The notes under the pieces were generated by a model. That model did no database searches. It had not been told where the DNA came from and worked only from the letters and a program-made list of their open reading frames with translations. DNA of 28,716 nt, from NCBI GenBank assembly GCA_031371425.1, contig JANMJO010000075.1:1-28716 (forward strand). The letters run 5' to 3'. Of this stretch, positions 1 through 9,426 are shown one piece after another. Position numbers and translations under genes: made by a program. Numbering within the stretch: the stretch's first letter is position 1; every line of letters starts with the position of its first letter. Origin of the DNA: JAFMIX01 sp031371425 (GTDB taxonomy: Bacteria > Verrucomicrobiota > Verrucomicrobiia > Limisphaerales > JAFMIX01).

Positions 1-219
1 CGCTTCCTCGACATCCACCGCATCAGCGCCACGCACGAACACATCGGCATGATTTACTGGGCGCGGCCAAAGGTAGGGCCGCGCTGCCGTGCGGCCTCGG
101 ACGACCAGCAGGTCGTCCCAACCAGTCTTGCGACCGAGGAGCACCACGACATCCGCTGGTGCGCGGCGGATGAACTGGACAAGTTGCGCCCGCCGATGTC
201 CGACGCGGTGAAGTGGTAG
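1..219 (+). CDS. Nudix hydrolase, C-terminal part (cut by window start)
   Basis: The open frame runs from base 1 to the TAG at 217-219 and lacks its start and Nudix box, which lie outside the window. The visible residues read DIHRISATHEHIGMIYWARP, then EEHHDIRWCAADELDKL. This is the usual C-terminal half of MutT/Nudix proteins: the strand with HIG.IYWARP, then the D-IRW-EL helix. Between ARPK and the EEHHDIRW stretch lies an insertion of about 16 residues. Its DNA (about 72-118) is two adjacent hairpins resembling repeats found elsewhere in the window. Substrate cannot be told from this part. Confidence 0.75.
   Translation, partial: RFLDIHRISATHEHIGMIYWARPKVGPRCRAASDDQQVVPTSLATEEHHDIRWCAADELDKLRPPMSDAVKW
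72..118. repeat. Double-hairpin repeat inside the Nudix frame
   Basis: GGTAGGGCCGCGCTGCCG begins a palindrome that closes with GCGGCC at 91-96. It is followed by the perfect palindrome GGACGACCAGCAGGTCGTCC (99-118). The GGTAGGGCNGCGCTGC core recurs, in reverse, in the hairpin cluster at 14963-15019. Here it is translated as part of the Nudix protein. Confidence 0.6.
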
Positions 220-269
220 TGCCGCCAGGCCATCGAGGAAGTCGGATGCGCGTAGGGTTTTCCCCAGCT

Positions 270-479
270 CCCTCACCCCTCACCCCTCTCCCATCTGATG
301 GGAGAGGGGGACAGATATCGGTGGTTTGCCGATGGTTTGAATGCTGGTTTGCTTGGACACGGTGGTTGATGATTCATGAAAAACACGACGCGTGTTCTGT
401 TCGTGTCGCGCCCGATTTTACTGAAAGCGTCCGCCCGCTCTCCCTCTCCCATCGGATGGGAGAGGGCCGGGGTGAGGGG
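270..479. repeat. LTPALS-type palindromic element, copy 1 (210 bp)
   Basis: The element begins CCCTCACCCC and ends GGGGTGAGGG, so the termini are inverted repeats. Just inside each end is a second palindrome, CTCTCCCATCNGATGGGAGAG. It fills most of the 325-bp gap between the Nudix and epimerase genes, which holds no other gene. The central region shares short blocks (GCGTGTTCTG, GAAAGCGT) with the copy at 9427-9634. The open frames across it are the repeat's own translation and are not supported as genes. Confidence 0.85.
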
Positions 480-544
480 AAACGAGGCGGCGCATTTGGT
501 GAAACATCTTTGTTCCTTCGTTCCTTTGTTGTTCAATCCATCCC

Positions 545-1453
545 ATGCGCGTTCTCATTGTTGGTTGCGGTTACGTGGGGCTGCCGCTCGGCGCGGAACT
601 CGCGCGGCAAGGCCACGAAGTTTTCGGGTTGCGCCGCTCGGCGAACGCGATGGGGGAATTGCAAGTCGCCGGTCTTCAGCCGATCATCGGCGATATCACG
701 CAGCCGGACTCGCTCGCGAAAATTCCCGCGTCATTTGATTGGGTCGTGAACTGCGTGGCGTCGTCGCACGGCGGGGCGGAGGATTACCGGCGGGTGTATC
801 TGGAAGGCACGCGGAATCTGCTCGAGTGGCTGGCCGCGACGCCGCCCAAGAAATTTATCTACACCAGCAGCACCGGCGTCTATGGCCAGGATGACGGCTC
901 GCTGGTGAAGGAGACGAGCGCCGCCGAGCCGCCCACGGAGACGGGCGTGGTGTTGCGCGAGACGGAGCAACGGTTGCTCGCGGCGGCGGCGGAACGGCAG
1001 TTCCCGGCGGTGATCTTGCGCGTGGCGGGGATTTACGGGCCGGAACGCGGGCATTGGTTCAAACAATTTCTCGCGGACGAAGCGCGCATTGAGGGCGATG
1101 GCTCGCGGCTGCTGAACATGATCCACCGCGACGACGTCATCGGCGCAGCCATCGCCGCGCTGCGGAGCGGACGCCCCGGAGAAATCTACAACGTCGTGGA
1201 CGACGAACCGGTGGCGCAGCGTGATTTTTTCCGGTGGCTGGCTGAATCGCTGGACAAACCGCTGCCGCCCTCCGCGCCTGCGGATGAGGTGGCGGCACGC
1301 CTTCGCGATGCTACGGCGCTGCAGGCGCGCAAGCGAGGCGTGACGAACAAGAAGATTTCCAACCGCAAGCTGAAGATGGAGCTGGGCTATGTGTTCAAGT
1401 ATCCGACGTTCCGGCAGGGCTACTCGGCGGAGATTCAGCGGCGGGATTTGTAG
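545..1453 (+). CDS. NAD-dependent epimerase/dehydratase (extended SDR)
   Basis: This is a 302-residue extended short-chain dehydrogenase. The N-terminus MRVLIVGCGYVGLPLG is a Rossmann dinucleotide-binding loop. Around residues 105-115 lies YTSSTGVYG, the SDR Ser/Tyr region, and later comes the MIHRDDV segment usual in sugar-nucleotide epimerases and YeeZ-like proteins. The exact substrate is not deducible. The ATG at 545 sits directly before the Rossmann strand, so the start is well fixed. The last 11 codons (GYSAEIQRRDL) are duplicated, with synonymous changes, at 1962-1998 beyond the toxin-antitoxin pair. Confidence 0.85.
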   Translation: MRVLIVGCGYVGLPLGAELARQGHEVFGLRRSANAMGELQVAGLQPIIGDITQPDSLAKIPASFDWVVNCVASSHGGAEDYRRVYLEGTRNLLEWLAATPPKKFIYTSSTGVYGQDDGSLVKETSAAEPPTETGVVLRETEQRLLAAAAERQFPAVILRVAGIYGPERGHWFKQFLADEARIEGDGSRLLNMIHRDDVIGAAIAALRSGRPGEIYNVVDDEPVAQRDFFRWLAESLDKPLPPSAPADEVAARLRDATALQARKRGVTNKKISNRKLKMELGYVFKYPTFRQGYSAEIQRRDL

Positions 1454-1470
1454 CGGCGGGAAAGGCTGGC
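1419..1470 (+). repeat. Direct repeat, copy 1 (epimerase 3' end)
   Basis: This sequence covers the last epimerase codons, its stop and about 17 bases beyond. It matches 1962-2014 closely, with a few substitutions and a short indel. The two copies bracket the toxin-antitoxin pair at 1473-1941. Confidence 0.8.
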
Positions 1471-1472
1471 GC

Positions 1473-1670
1473 TTAATCTTCCAAATCGAACAGGCGTTTG
1501 GCGGAATCCCACGCGACCAGTTTCTTCTTTCCGTTGCGGGCGATGGCGGCGTTGAGTTCGCGCAAATCCTCCAAGTCCTCTACCCGCTCGCGCAAATGGA
1601 GCATCTCGCTGTAGATTGTTTCCAAAGTCAGTTTGCCGGGCTTGCGCGCGGCGATGGTGGCACTACTCAT
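1473..1670 (-). CDS. Putative antitoxin of the RelE-type pair
   Basis: This 65-residue protein has a predicted helical core with alternating charges (MLHLRERVEDLEDLRELNAA), consistent with a dimerising or coiled-coil antitoxin. Its start overlaps the end of the toxin gene by 8 bases (1663-1670), so the pair is translationally coupled in toxin-first order, as in HigBA-type modules. I do not recognise a named DNA-binding fold. The antitoxin call rests on size, overlap and neighbour. It ends 19 bases from the epimerase stop, in convergent orientation. Confidence 0.7.
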   Translation of the reverse strand: MSSATIAARKPGKLTLETIYSEMLHLRERVEDLEDLRELNAAIARNGKKKLVAWDSAKRLFDLED

Positions 1671-1941
1671 AAGCTTCCTTCCTGTCTTTTACCGCATAAA
1701 CCGAAACTTGTCGGCCGCTCAACGCGGATAAAACCCGGAAATCCCCGACGCGCAACCGGTATTTGTCTTCCTTGCCGCTTAACTTTTTCACATCCCCGGC
1801 CAAGCCATATTGCAACCGCGTCAAACGGTCACCAATCCGCCGCCGTTTTTCCTTGGGCAGCGACCGGAGTTGGGCGATGGCCTCTTCCGAAATTGCCAGC
1901 GTATAATTCACCTCGACCACGCGGACAGTGTATTTTTTCAA
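1663..1941 (-). CDS. RelE/ParE-superfamily toxin
   Basis: This 92-residue protein has the layout of RelE-type mRNA interferases. An N-terminal strand (YTLAISEEAIAQLRSLPK) is followed by two helices, then the basic strands KLSGKEDKYRLRVGDFRVL and a C-terminal VSVYAVKDRKEAYE. KLSG..YRLRVGDFRVL is the hallmark segment of this superfamily, which as a rule cleaves ribosome-bound mRNA. The gene precedes and overlaps its antitoxin. The module sits between two copies of the epimerase 3' end, which suggests it was acquired. Confidence 0.85.
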   Translation of the reverse strand: MKKYTVRVVEVNYTLAISEEAIAQLRSLPKEKRRRIGDRLTRLQYGLAGDVKKLSGKEDKYRLRVGDFRVLSALSGRQVSVYAVKDRKEAYE

Positions 1942-1961
1942 ACTGCCGGGTCAACCGCAAA

Positions 1962-2014
1962 GGCTACTCGGCAGAGATTCAGCGGCGGGATTTATGACAG
2001 CGGGAAAGGCGATG
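1962..2014 (+). repeat. Direct repeat, copy 2 (epimerase 3' end remnant)
   Basis: This copy still encodes GYSAEIQRRDL and a stop. Compared with 1419-1470, its coding differences are GCG to GCA, TTG to TTA and TAG to TGA, all silent. It lies just upstream of the toxin start, on the far side of the module. Confidence 0.8.
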
Positions 2015-2048
2015 GGTTGGGGAGAATACTTCGCAGGCTATTGGTAGA

Positions 2049-2420
2049 TTAGGCGGCATGAATTCTCCTCAAATCTCTCATCAACTCTGTCTGCCAATAA
2101 ACCAATGTGGCCGTAAAAAATGAAATCAGAAACACGTCACTACGCTTCAAAGTATCTGTGGGAGACACAGACCACCTAATAAGAATCACCATGAAAACAA
2201 TCACAACCGCATCCAGAACAATGCGCCAATACTTGCGCAAAAATCTACTAATAATTGGGCCTAGCGTAGCGGTTAGTCTGACCATAGTTGAAGGCGTGCG
2301 CTTGACTGCCCACGAGGTCAGCTCCTTGGCGATAACTACGATAACCGTAGCGACAACGCTGATAATTAGCTGCTTGGTATCCATGTGCTCAAAGATGCCT
2401 AACATCCAATTGAGCTGCAA
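2049..2420 (-). CDS. Small membrane protein, unknown function
   Basis: This 123-residue protein has about three hydrophobic segments: LIISVVATVIVVIAKEL near residues 18-34, VLDAVVIVFMVILIRW near 68-84 and VFLISFFTATLVYW near 96-109. I recognise no family. The first ATG is at 2420; an internal one at 2384 (MDTKQLI) would place the start closer to the first membrane helix and is equally plausible. The region 2050-2420 is clearly AT-richer than its neighbours, which suggests recent acquisition. It shares a strand with the toxin-antitoxin pair but is separated from it by the direct repeat. Confidence 0.6.
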   Translation of the reverse strand: MQLNWMLGIFEHMDTKQLIISVVATVIVVIAKELTSWAVKRTPSTMVRLTATLGPIISRFLRKYWRIVLDAVVIVFMVILIRWSVSPTDTLKRSDVFLISFFTATLVYWQTELMRDLRRIHAA

Positions 2421-2518
2421 GTTTGCCGTCTATCACTTTTCACGAAGCAGACGTTCTTCCTGCCAAAGAAATTTGTCCAGAGGAATTCACCCGGCAAAAG
2501 GGCAGCAAATCGCCGCAT

Positions 2519-2611
2519 CGTAGCCGCGCCTGTAAAGGCGCGGAAATCCAACGGGCCGCCGCAGCCTCCGCGTTGTCACCAACGCGGCTACACGCCGCGC
2601 CTACGGCGCTG
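2519..2611. repeat. Palindromic repeat cluster between genes
   Basis: CCGCGCCTGTAAAGGCGCGG (2524-2543) and CCGCGTTGTCACCAACGCGG (2568-2587) are hairpins. They are enclosed by GTAGCCGCG and CGCGGCTAC, and a GCGCCTACGGCGC palindrome follows. They occupy most of the 229-bp gap between the membrane protein and the dciA-like gene. No other feature is seen there. Confidence 0.65.
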
Positions 2612-2649
2612 GGTGGTCAGGGATTCATGGAACTCATCCTTCCGGGATT

Positions 2650-3057
2650 TCACCCGATGCGGAAGGAGATTTTGGCGATGAGTTCGCGGCCGAAGCTGTG
2701 GTGGAGGCGGTCGAGGATTTCTTTGCGGCGGTAGCGGACGATTTCGGAGAGCCACACGTTGCTGTCCACGGTGACGAAGAGGGTGCCTTTGTTGAGGCCG
2801 GTGGGTTGGGCGTGGGCGGTGATGACGGGGTCTATGAGGTTGTTCCAGACTTTGACGATCTCGGCTTCGGCGCGGCGGGCGTCCATGCGCAGGTCTTTCA
2901 GGAGGCGGGGCATGATGAGTCCGGGCGTGGTGGTGGATTTGGCGCGGGCTTTTTCTTGGGGCGCGAGGTCTATGCCGCGCCAGGCGGCGAGGATGCGCTG
3001 GCGGGGGCCGGCTTTGCCGGGACCAAGCGGCGGATTTTTTTTGAAGGGCGGTGGCAC
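2650..3057 (-). CDS. DciA-like protein (DUF721), helicase-loading factor
   Basis: The 135-residue product carries the DUF721/DciA domain in its C-terminal half: VKVWNNLIDPVITAHAQP, GTLFVTVDSNVWLSEI, then RRKEILDRLHHSFG and a final ISFRIG strand. DciA is the widespread bacterial partner that loads the replicative DnaB helicase where DnaC/DnaI are absent. The first 50 residues are basic, low in complexity and poorly conserved, as in many family members. The start at 3057 is the first ATG; a start within the N-terminal tail cannot be excluded. The upstream gap holds an inverted repeat. Confidence 0.8.
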   Translation of the reverse strand: MPPPFKKNPPLGPGKAGPRQRILAAWRGIDLAPQEKARAKSTTTPGLIMPRLLKDLRMDARRAEAEIVKVWNNLIDPVITAHAQPTGLNKGTLFVTVDSNVWLSEIVRYRRKEILDRLHHSFGRELIAKISFRIG

Positions 3058-3078
3058 GGCGGCAAAACTTTTTCTTTT

Positions 3079-3142
3079 CCGCAGATTACGCGGATTGCCG
3101 CAGATGGAAAAATAAATCTGCGCAAATCAGCGTAATCTGCGG
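3079..3142. repeat. Inverted repeat upstream of dciA-like gene
   Basis: CCGCAGATTACG (3079-3090) pairs with CGTAATCTGCGG (3131-3142). The arms and spacer are built of AATCTGCG/GCGGATT units. It lies between the convergent-facing 3' end of the glycosidase and the dciA-like start. Confidence 0.7.
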
Positions 3143-3158
3143 ATGCAGTTCAGTGGAA

Positions 3159-5219
3159 CTATGACTTCGTCCCGGAATGTTCGTCGAGGATGAGGACGCC
3201 GTGGGGCGGGAGATCGCAGCCGCCGCTGATGGCGCTGGCGGTGAGGAAGTCGTGCATGGGTTTATAAAATTGGATGTGCATGGGCGAATTCTGATGGTTG
3301 AGGAGGAAGAAGACGCGGGTGTCTTCCTTCTGGCGGAGGCTGACTTCGACGTTGTCTGGGACTTTGAGGAGCGGGTGGAGGTTGCACATTTGGCGGAGCC
3401 AGACGATGAGGTCGGTGTAGAAACCCGGCGAGCATTGGGTGGCGACGTAGATGGCTTTGCCGAGGCCGAAGTCGTTCAGGGTGAGGGCGGGTTTGCCGGA
3501 GTAAAAATCCTTGGCGTAGGTGGCGAGGACTTGGCAGCCCTTGGGCTCGATGATGTCGCACCAGATGCGGGCGGTGTGCATGTGGCTGGTGGGGAATGTG
3601 CCTTTGAAGATGAGTGGGTTTTCTTCGCCGGGCGGGAGGGTATCGAATTCGAGCACTTCGAGGCCGAAGAGGTCGGTGAGGTCGTGGGGATAGCCGGTGG
3701 TGGGGGCGATGTGGTGTTCGTCCACCATGCCGGTGTTGAAGGTGCTGACGAGGGTGCCGCCGTTTTGGACGTAGAGTTTGAGGCGGTCGGCCTCGCCGCC
3801 GGAGAGGAGGTGGAGGGAGGGGGCGATGACGATTTTGTAATGGGCAAGGTCTTCGGAGGGGCGCGCGAAGTCCACGAGGATGTTGCGGGCGTGGAGCGCG
3901 GAGTAGAAGAGTTGGATGTGCTCGCGGAGGTTGAAGTGTTTGTTGGGTTGTTTGGGGAGGGACAGTGCCCATTCGTTTTCGTGGGAGTAGAGGATGGCGA
4001 CCTCGGCCTTGACGTGGGTGTTTTTGAGGGCGGGGGCGAGCATTTTGATTTCGTCGCCGATCTGGCTGACTTCCTGGTAAACGCGGCCTTCGCGGCGGCC
4101 GCTGTGGGTGAGGACGGCGCCGTGGAATTTCTCGCTGCCGATGCGGGGTTGGCGCCAGGGGAAGTAGAGGATGCCGGTGGCGCCGCGGGAGATGAGCTGG
4201 TAGGTGAACATGCGGAGGACGCCGGGGCGGACGACGGAGTTGACGTCTTGCCAGTTGACGTTGCCGGCTTTTTGTTCCATGACCCAGAAGCCGGTGTCGC
4301 CGTCGGGGGTGCGGATGCCGGTTTTTTTCAGGGAGCGGAGCATGTCAATTTCGCAGGCGGTCTCGGCGGCGCGGGCTTTGATGGCGGCGGTGCTTTCGAT
4401 GGAGACGAAGTCGAGGACGGCGGCGAGGTCGAAGTGGTCGAAGCGGTGGGTGAGGGGGCGGAGGTTGGTGGTGACGGGGTGTTTGGGGGTGAGTTCGCGG
4501 AGGATGTCGGCCTGCATCTTGACGAAGGCGACGATGGTGTCGCTGGAGAAGCGATACCAGTCCATCATGAGGGCGGGGTTGTGGGCGGTGGGTGCGGCGA
4601 GGGGCATGGGGACTTGTTCCCAGTTGGTCACAATTTGTCCCCAGTGGCGGAGGCCGAGTTTGTCGTTGAGGTTTTGGATGGTCTCGTATTTTGCTTTGAG
4701 CCAGAGGTGCCATTCTTCGCGGGTCTCGGGGTTGAAGGAGGACTCGGTGAAATGTCCTCCGATGGCGTTGTCGATCTGCCAGGCGATGAGCTGGGGGTGT
4801 TTGCCGAGGGACTTGGCCATGGCGGTGACGATGCGTTTGGAGTAGTCCCAGTAGGTGTCGTTGCTGAGGCAGCAGGCGCGGCGGGTGCCGGCGTGTTTGA
4901 TCTGGCCGCACTCATCCACTGGCAAAATTTCCGGATGTTTTTGCGTGAGCCAGAGGGGCGGTGCGGCGGTGGGGGTGCCGAGGACGACTTGGATGCCGGC
5001 TTTGCCCATCACGTCCATGACGCGGTGGAGCCAGTCGAAATCGTATTTGCCTTCCTCGCGTTCGCAGATGCCCCAGGTGAATTCGCCGATGCGCACCACG
5101 TTGACGCCGGCGGCGATCATTTTTTCCGCGTCCTGTTCCCAGCAGGATTCCGGTTTTTCGGCGGTGCCGCCGTAAGGATAAACCCAGTGTTCGGGATAGT
5201 AGTTTACGCCAAAATACAT
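3159..5219 (-). CDS. GH42 beta-galactosidase-like glycoside hydrolase, acid/base Glu replaced by Ala
   Basis: The 686-residue protein begins MYFGVNYYPEHW, the standard GH42 opening, so I choose the ATG at 5219 over a longer frame to 5381. The A domain (TIM barrel, about 1-375) has RIGEFTWG near 43-50, LGTPTAAPP near 80-88 and FWVMEQ with the expected nucleophile Glu315. A trimerisation-like domain follows (about 385-600), then a beta C-terminal part. The acid/base motif, normally DNE.G, reads DNAIGGH with Ala152 (codon GCC at 4764-4766). No signal peptide is seen, so it is probably cytoplasmic. It is divergent from the Rrf2 regulator. Family GH42 hydrolyses beta-galactosides; whether this protein does so is doubtful. 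Confidence 0.85.
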   Translation of the reverse strand: MYFGVNYYPEHWVYPYGGTAEKPESCWEQDAEKMIAAGVNVVRIGEFTWGICEREEGKYDFDWLHRVMDVMGKAGIQVVLGTPTAAPPLWLTQKHPEILPVDECGQIKHAGTRRACCLSNDTYWDYSKRIVTAMAKSLGKHPQLIAWQIDNAIGGHFTESSFNPETREEWHLWLKAKYETIQNLNDKLGLRHWGQIVTNWEQVPMPLAAPTAHNPALMMDWYRFSSDTIVAFVKMQADILRELTPKHPVTTNLRPLTHRFDHFDLAAVLDFVSIESTAAIKARAAETACEIDMLRSLKKTGIRTPDGDTGFWVMEQKAGNVNWQDVNSVVRPGVLRMFTYQLISRGATGILYFPWRQPRIGSEKFHGAVLTHSGRREGRVYQEVSQIGDEIKMLAPALKNTHVKAEVAILYSHENEWALSLPKQPNKHFNLREHIQLFYSALHARNILVDFARPSEDLAHYKIVIAPSLHLLSGGEADRLKLYVQNGGTLVSTFNTGMVDEHHIAPTTGYPHDLTDLFGLEVLEFDTLPPGEENPLIFKGTFPTSHMHTARIWCDIIEPKGCQVLATYAKDFYSGKPALTLNDFGLGKAIYVATQCSPGFYTDLIVWLRQMCNLHPLLKVPDNVEVSLRQKEDTRVFFLLNHQNSPMHIQFYKPMHDFLTASAISGGCDLPPHGVLILDEHSGTKS

Positions 5220-5392
5220 AAGAGAGGTTGGTTGAAAGTAACCATTTGCATCGTTCCGGCTTCCGCTTCGGATACTAGCCCTCCGGTTTGAATCTGCAAT
5301 TGAAAACTCGGGATGATTGTTTTCCGGCGGTTCGGGAGCGCGGTTTTTCCCTTTTGATTGCGAACCGCACTGTCTCCGCATACGTTCGGCGC

Positions 5393-5812
5393 GTGAAGCT
5401 CTCCGTGAAAAGTGATTATGCCGCCCGCGCCGTGCTGGGGTTGGCCCGGCATTTTAATTCCGGTCAGCCCCGGCGTGCCGAGGATCTGGCGGTGGAGTCG
5501 AACATCCCGCCGAATTATCTCGTTCAGATTTTAATCGAGTTGAAGGCGCAGCAGATTGTGAAAAGCGTGCGCGGCAAGGAGGGCGGCTACCAGTTGGCCA
5601 AGCCGCCGGCGGAAATCACCTTGGGCGATATTCTGCGCGCCATGCACGGCGAGATTTTTGACACTCCGGCGCTGACCGATGCCAATTGTCCTTCTGAATT
5701 GCGCGAGTCCTGGCAGCGATTGAAAGCTGCGGTGACGGCTTCCGCCGCGGCGATCAACTTCCAGCAACTCTTGGAGCAGGGCGCGGACAAGGAGAAGATG
5801 TATTACATCTGA
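5393..5812 (+). CDS. Rrf2-family transcriptional regulator without Fe-S cysteine triad
   Basis: This 139-residue protein opens with LSVKSDYAARAVLGLA, typical of the Rrf2 winged helix. Next come the recognition region IPPNYLVQILIELK and the wing VRGKEGGYQLAKPP. I place the start at the GTG at 5393; an upstream ATG at 5288 would add 35 unrelated residues. Fe-S members such as IscR and NsrR carry three clustered cysteines after the wing. Here only one (DANCPSE) is present, as in non-cluster members like CymR. The gene is divergent from the GH42 gene with 173 bases between starts, so it may control that gene or itself. Confidence 0.8.
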   Translation: MKLSVKSDYAARAVLGLARHFNSGQPRRAEDLAVESNIPPNYLVQILIELKAQQIVKSVRGKEGGYQLAKPPAEITLGDILRAMHGEIFDTPALTDANCPSELRESWQRLKAAVTASAAAINFQQLLEQGADKEKMYYI

Positions 5813-5815
5813 CGG

Positions 5816-6091
5816 TCAAAAACCTTCGACCACGCGGGTGAGACGGTTGTCCACATAGACGACATTGCGGTGTCCGAACAATTGCTTGCGCTGCTTCTCG
5901 ATCCGCACGGCGGATTTTTCCTTGCCGCCGACTTCTATCGTGAATACTTCGTGAATCGGTTCGTTGAAGATGCGGGTGGAGGTGAGCACCGGCTGGTTGT
6001 CCACGCGGATGACTAGGCTGCCGGCGAGCTGGTTGAAACTGAATTCAACGACGTGCTTTTCTGTTTCTCCAACTTCCAATGTGAATTTCAT
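5816..6091 (-). CDS. Conserved hypothetical, small beta-rich protein
   Basis: I do not recognise this protein. With the ATG at 6091 it is about 91 residues (MKFTLEVGETEKHVVEFSFN); an ATG at 6112 adds seven. It alternates short strands and charged turns (SLVIRVDNQPVL, HEVFTIEVGGKEKSAVRIEK, HRNVVYVDN), with no membrane segment or cysteines, so a small cytoplasmic beta-sandwich is likely. It converges on the Rrf2 gene with only 3 bases between the stops. Codon use matches the neighbourhood. Confidence 0.6.
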   Translation of the reverse strand: MKFTLEVGETEKHVVEFSFNQLAGSLVIRVDNQPVLTSTRIFNEPIHEVFTIEVGGKEKSAVRIEKQRKQLFGHRNVVYVDNRLTRVVEGF

Positions 6092-6269
6092 AGTGTGCTT
6101 CTTTCTGTCCAAGTCACACTAACGCAAGGGCTGTGCCATCCGGCGTGAAGTGTAAATTTTATGTCGCCCGAGCCGCACAAGTTCGCAGTAGCGGGCCGGG
6201 AACGGAAGGGCTTTGCAGAAGGCTGCGGTGCGCTGTGTCCAAGGGCAATTCAGCGGTGTCCCACTCTGA

Positions 6270-8492
<2,223 letters not shown>

Positions 8493-8912
8493 GGTGATGA
8501 AATGTTAACCGTCAGACGGCCAAGAGCGCGAAGAAAATCTGACGGTGTTCTGATTTAATCCGGTCTGGGCAATTTTTTTGAGAACCGGCCTATGGCATGA
8601 CTGCCCGATAATACTTCGCGGGAGAATTGGCGCGGCGTGCAAAAGTATTTCAAACGATTCGCTCGGCGGATTGCCCAGATCCAACTCTAGGTCAGTTGAT
8701 CCGCAATCGAGCGTTTGGGAGTCTGGGGTGGTGTGACTGCCACTCCCGCGCAGCGGAGGCCAGCCCCGAGTTGGAGTCCAAGCTTTAGCTTGCTCCCATC
8801 GCACCAGACACCGCCCCGACACGCTGAAGCGTGAACTCCAACAATCTCTGCGCGGCACTTTCAAGCACCCGTCTGGGGGAATCAGCTTGACACGACCTCT
8901 ACTCTGAAAAGG
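8493..8912. other. Gene-free stretch between DUF255 and HAD genes
   Basis: No credible coding region is seen in these 420 bases. The right part holds the GTTGGAGT palindromic element (8770-8842). The left part (8505-8760) shows no recognised repeat, tRNA or decisive promoter. It presumably contains the start signals for the divergent DUF255 and HAD genes. Confidence 0.5.
8770..8842. repeat. GTTGGAGT palindromic element, free-standing copy (73 bp)
   Basis: It begins GTTGGAGTCCAAGCTTTAGC and ends AGCGTGAACTCCAAC, with inverted termini. It belongs to the same family as 7265-7319, which lies inside a gene. It stands 70 bases upstream of the HAD gene. Confidence 0.8.
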
Positions 8913-9377
8913 ATGCTACTCGACGTTATCTTCCTCGACATAGACGGCGTGCTGAACCCCGTCAACGACACCAAACATCCGCATGTGTTCGCGCCAGAAG
9001 CCGTGGCTCAACTCCGGCGAATCCTCGATGCTCGGCCAGACGCCCATGTGGTTTTCTCCACGACTTGGCGCACGGGTTTCACCTTCTTCGTCCTCGGCTG
9101 GCTCTGGCATCAACATGATTTGCCGTTGAAGCGCGTTATTGGCCGCACCCCGGACATCAGCGTTTACAAGCGCGGCGAGGAGATCAGCCAGTGGCTCGCC
9201 GAAGCTCCGCGCCGGGCGCCCCAACACAAAATCCGACGCTACGCCGTGGTGGATGACGAAGTTGAGCCGATCTTGAAAAAGATACCCAAGAAGGCTGTTT
9301 TCGCCTGCGACCCTTGGCATGGTCTCACGAAGGAAATCGCCGACCGGGTGATCCGGCATTTGGGTGCAATTCACTGA
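8913..9377 (+). CDS. HAD-superfamily hydrolase, small
   Basis: This 154-residue protein opens MLLDVIFLDIDGVLNP, which supplies the HAD motif I with nucleophile and acid Asp (DIDGVLN). Motif II is the Ser/Thr in VVFSTTWR. A DDEVEP segment (YAVVDDEVEPI) probably serves as motif IV. There is no large cap domain, so it resembles the small HAD proteins that carry a C-terminal extension. Substrate unknown; phosphatase activity is the family expectation. An AAAAGG stretch lies immediately before the ATG. Confidence 0.8.
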   Translation: MLLDVIFLDIDGVLNPVNDTKHPHVFAPEAVAQLRRILDARPDAHVVFSTTWRTGFTFFVLGWLWHQHDLPLKRVIGRTPDISVYKRGEEISQWLAEAPRRAPQHKIRRYAVVDDEVEPILKKIPKKAVFACDPWHGLTKEIADRVIRHLGAIH

Positions 9378-9426
9378 GTTATGGTTATCCGATAGGTTCT
9401 TCGCTGTTTCCGGTGGAGCCAAACCG

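Noticed and set aside
213..749. 178-codon open frame across the first LTPALS element
   Set aside because: It is a translation of the repeat running into another frame of the epimerase; the repeat itself explains the lack of stops.
4764..4766. GH42 Ala152 as a sequencing error or frameshift artefact
   Set aside because: The reading frame is intact on both sides of the motif, and GCC differs from both Glu codons at two positions.
3177..5291. 704-codon open frame on the plus strand, antisense to the GH42 gene
   Set aside because: Its product is a monotonous Val/Gly/Glu/Asp-rich string, the expected antisense image of a GC-rich gene. The minus strand encodes clear GH42 motifs.
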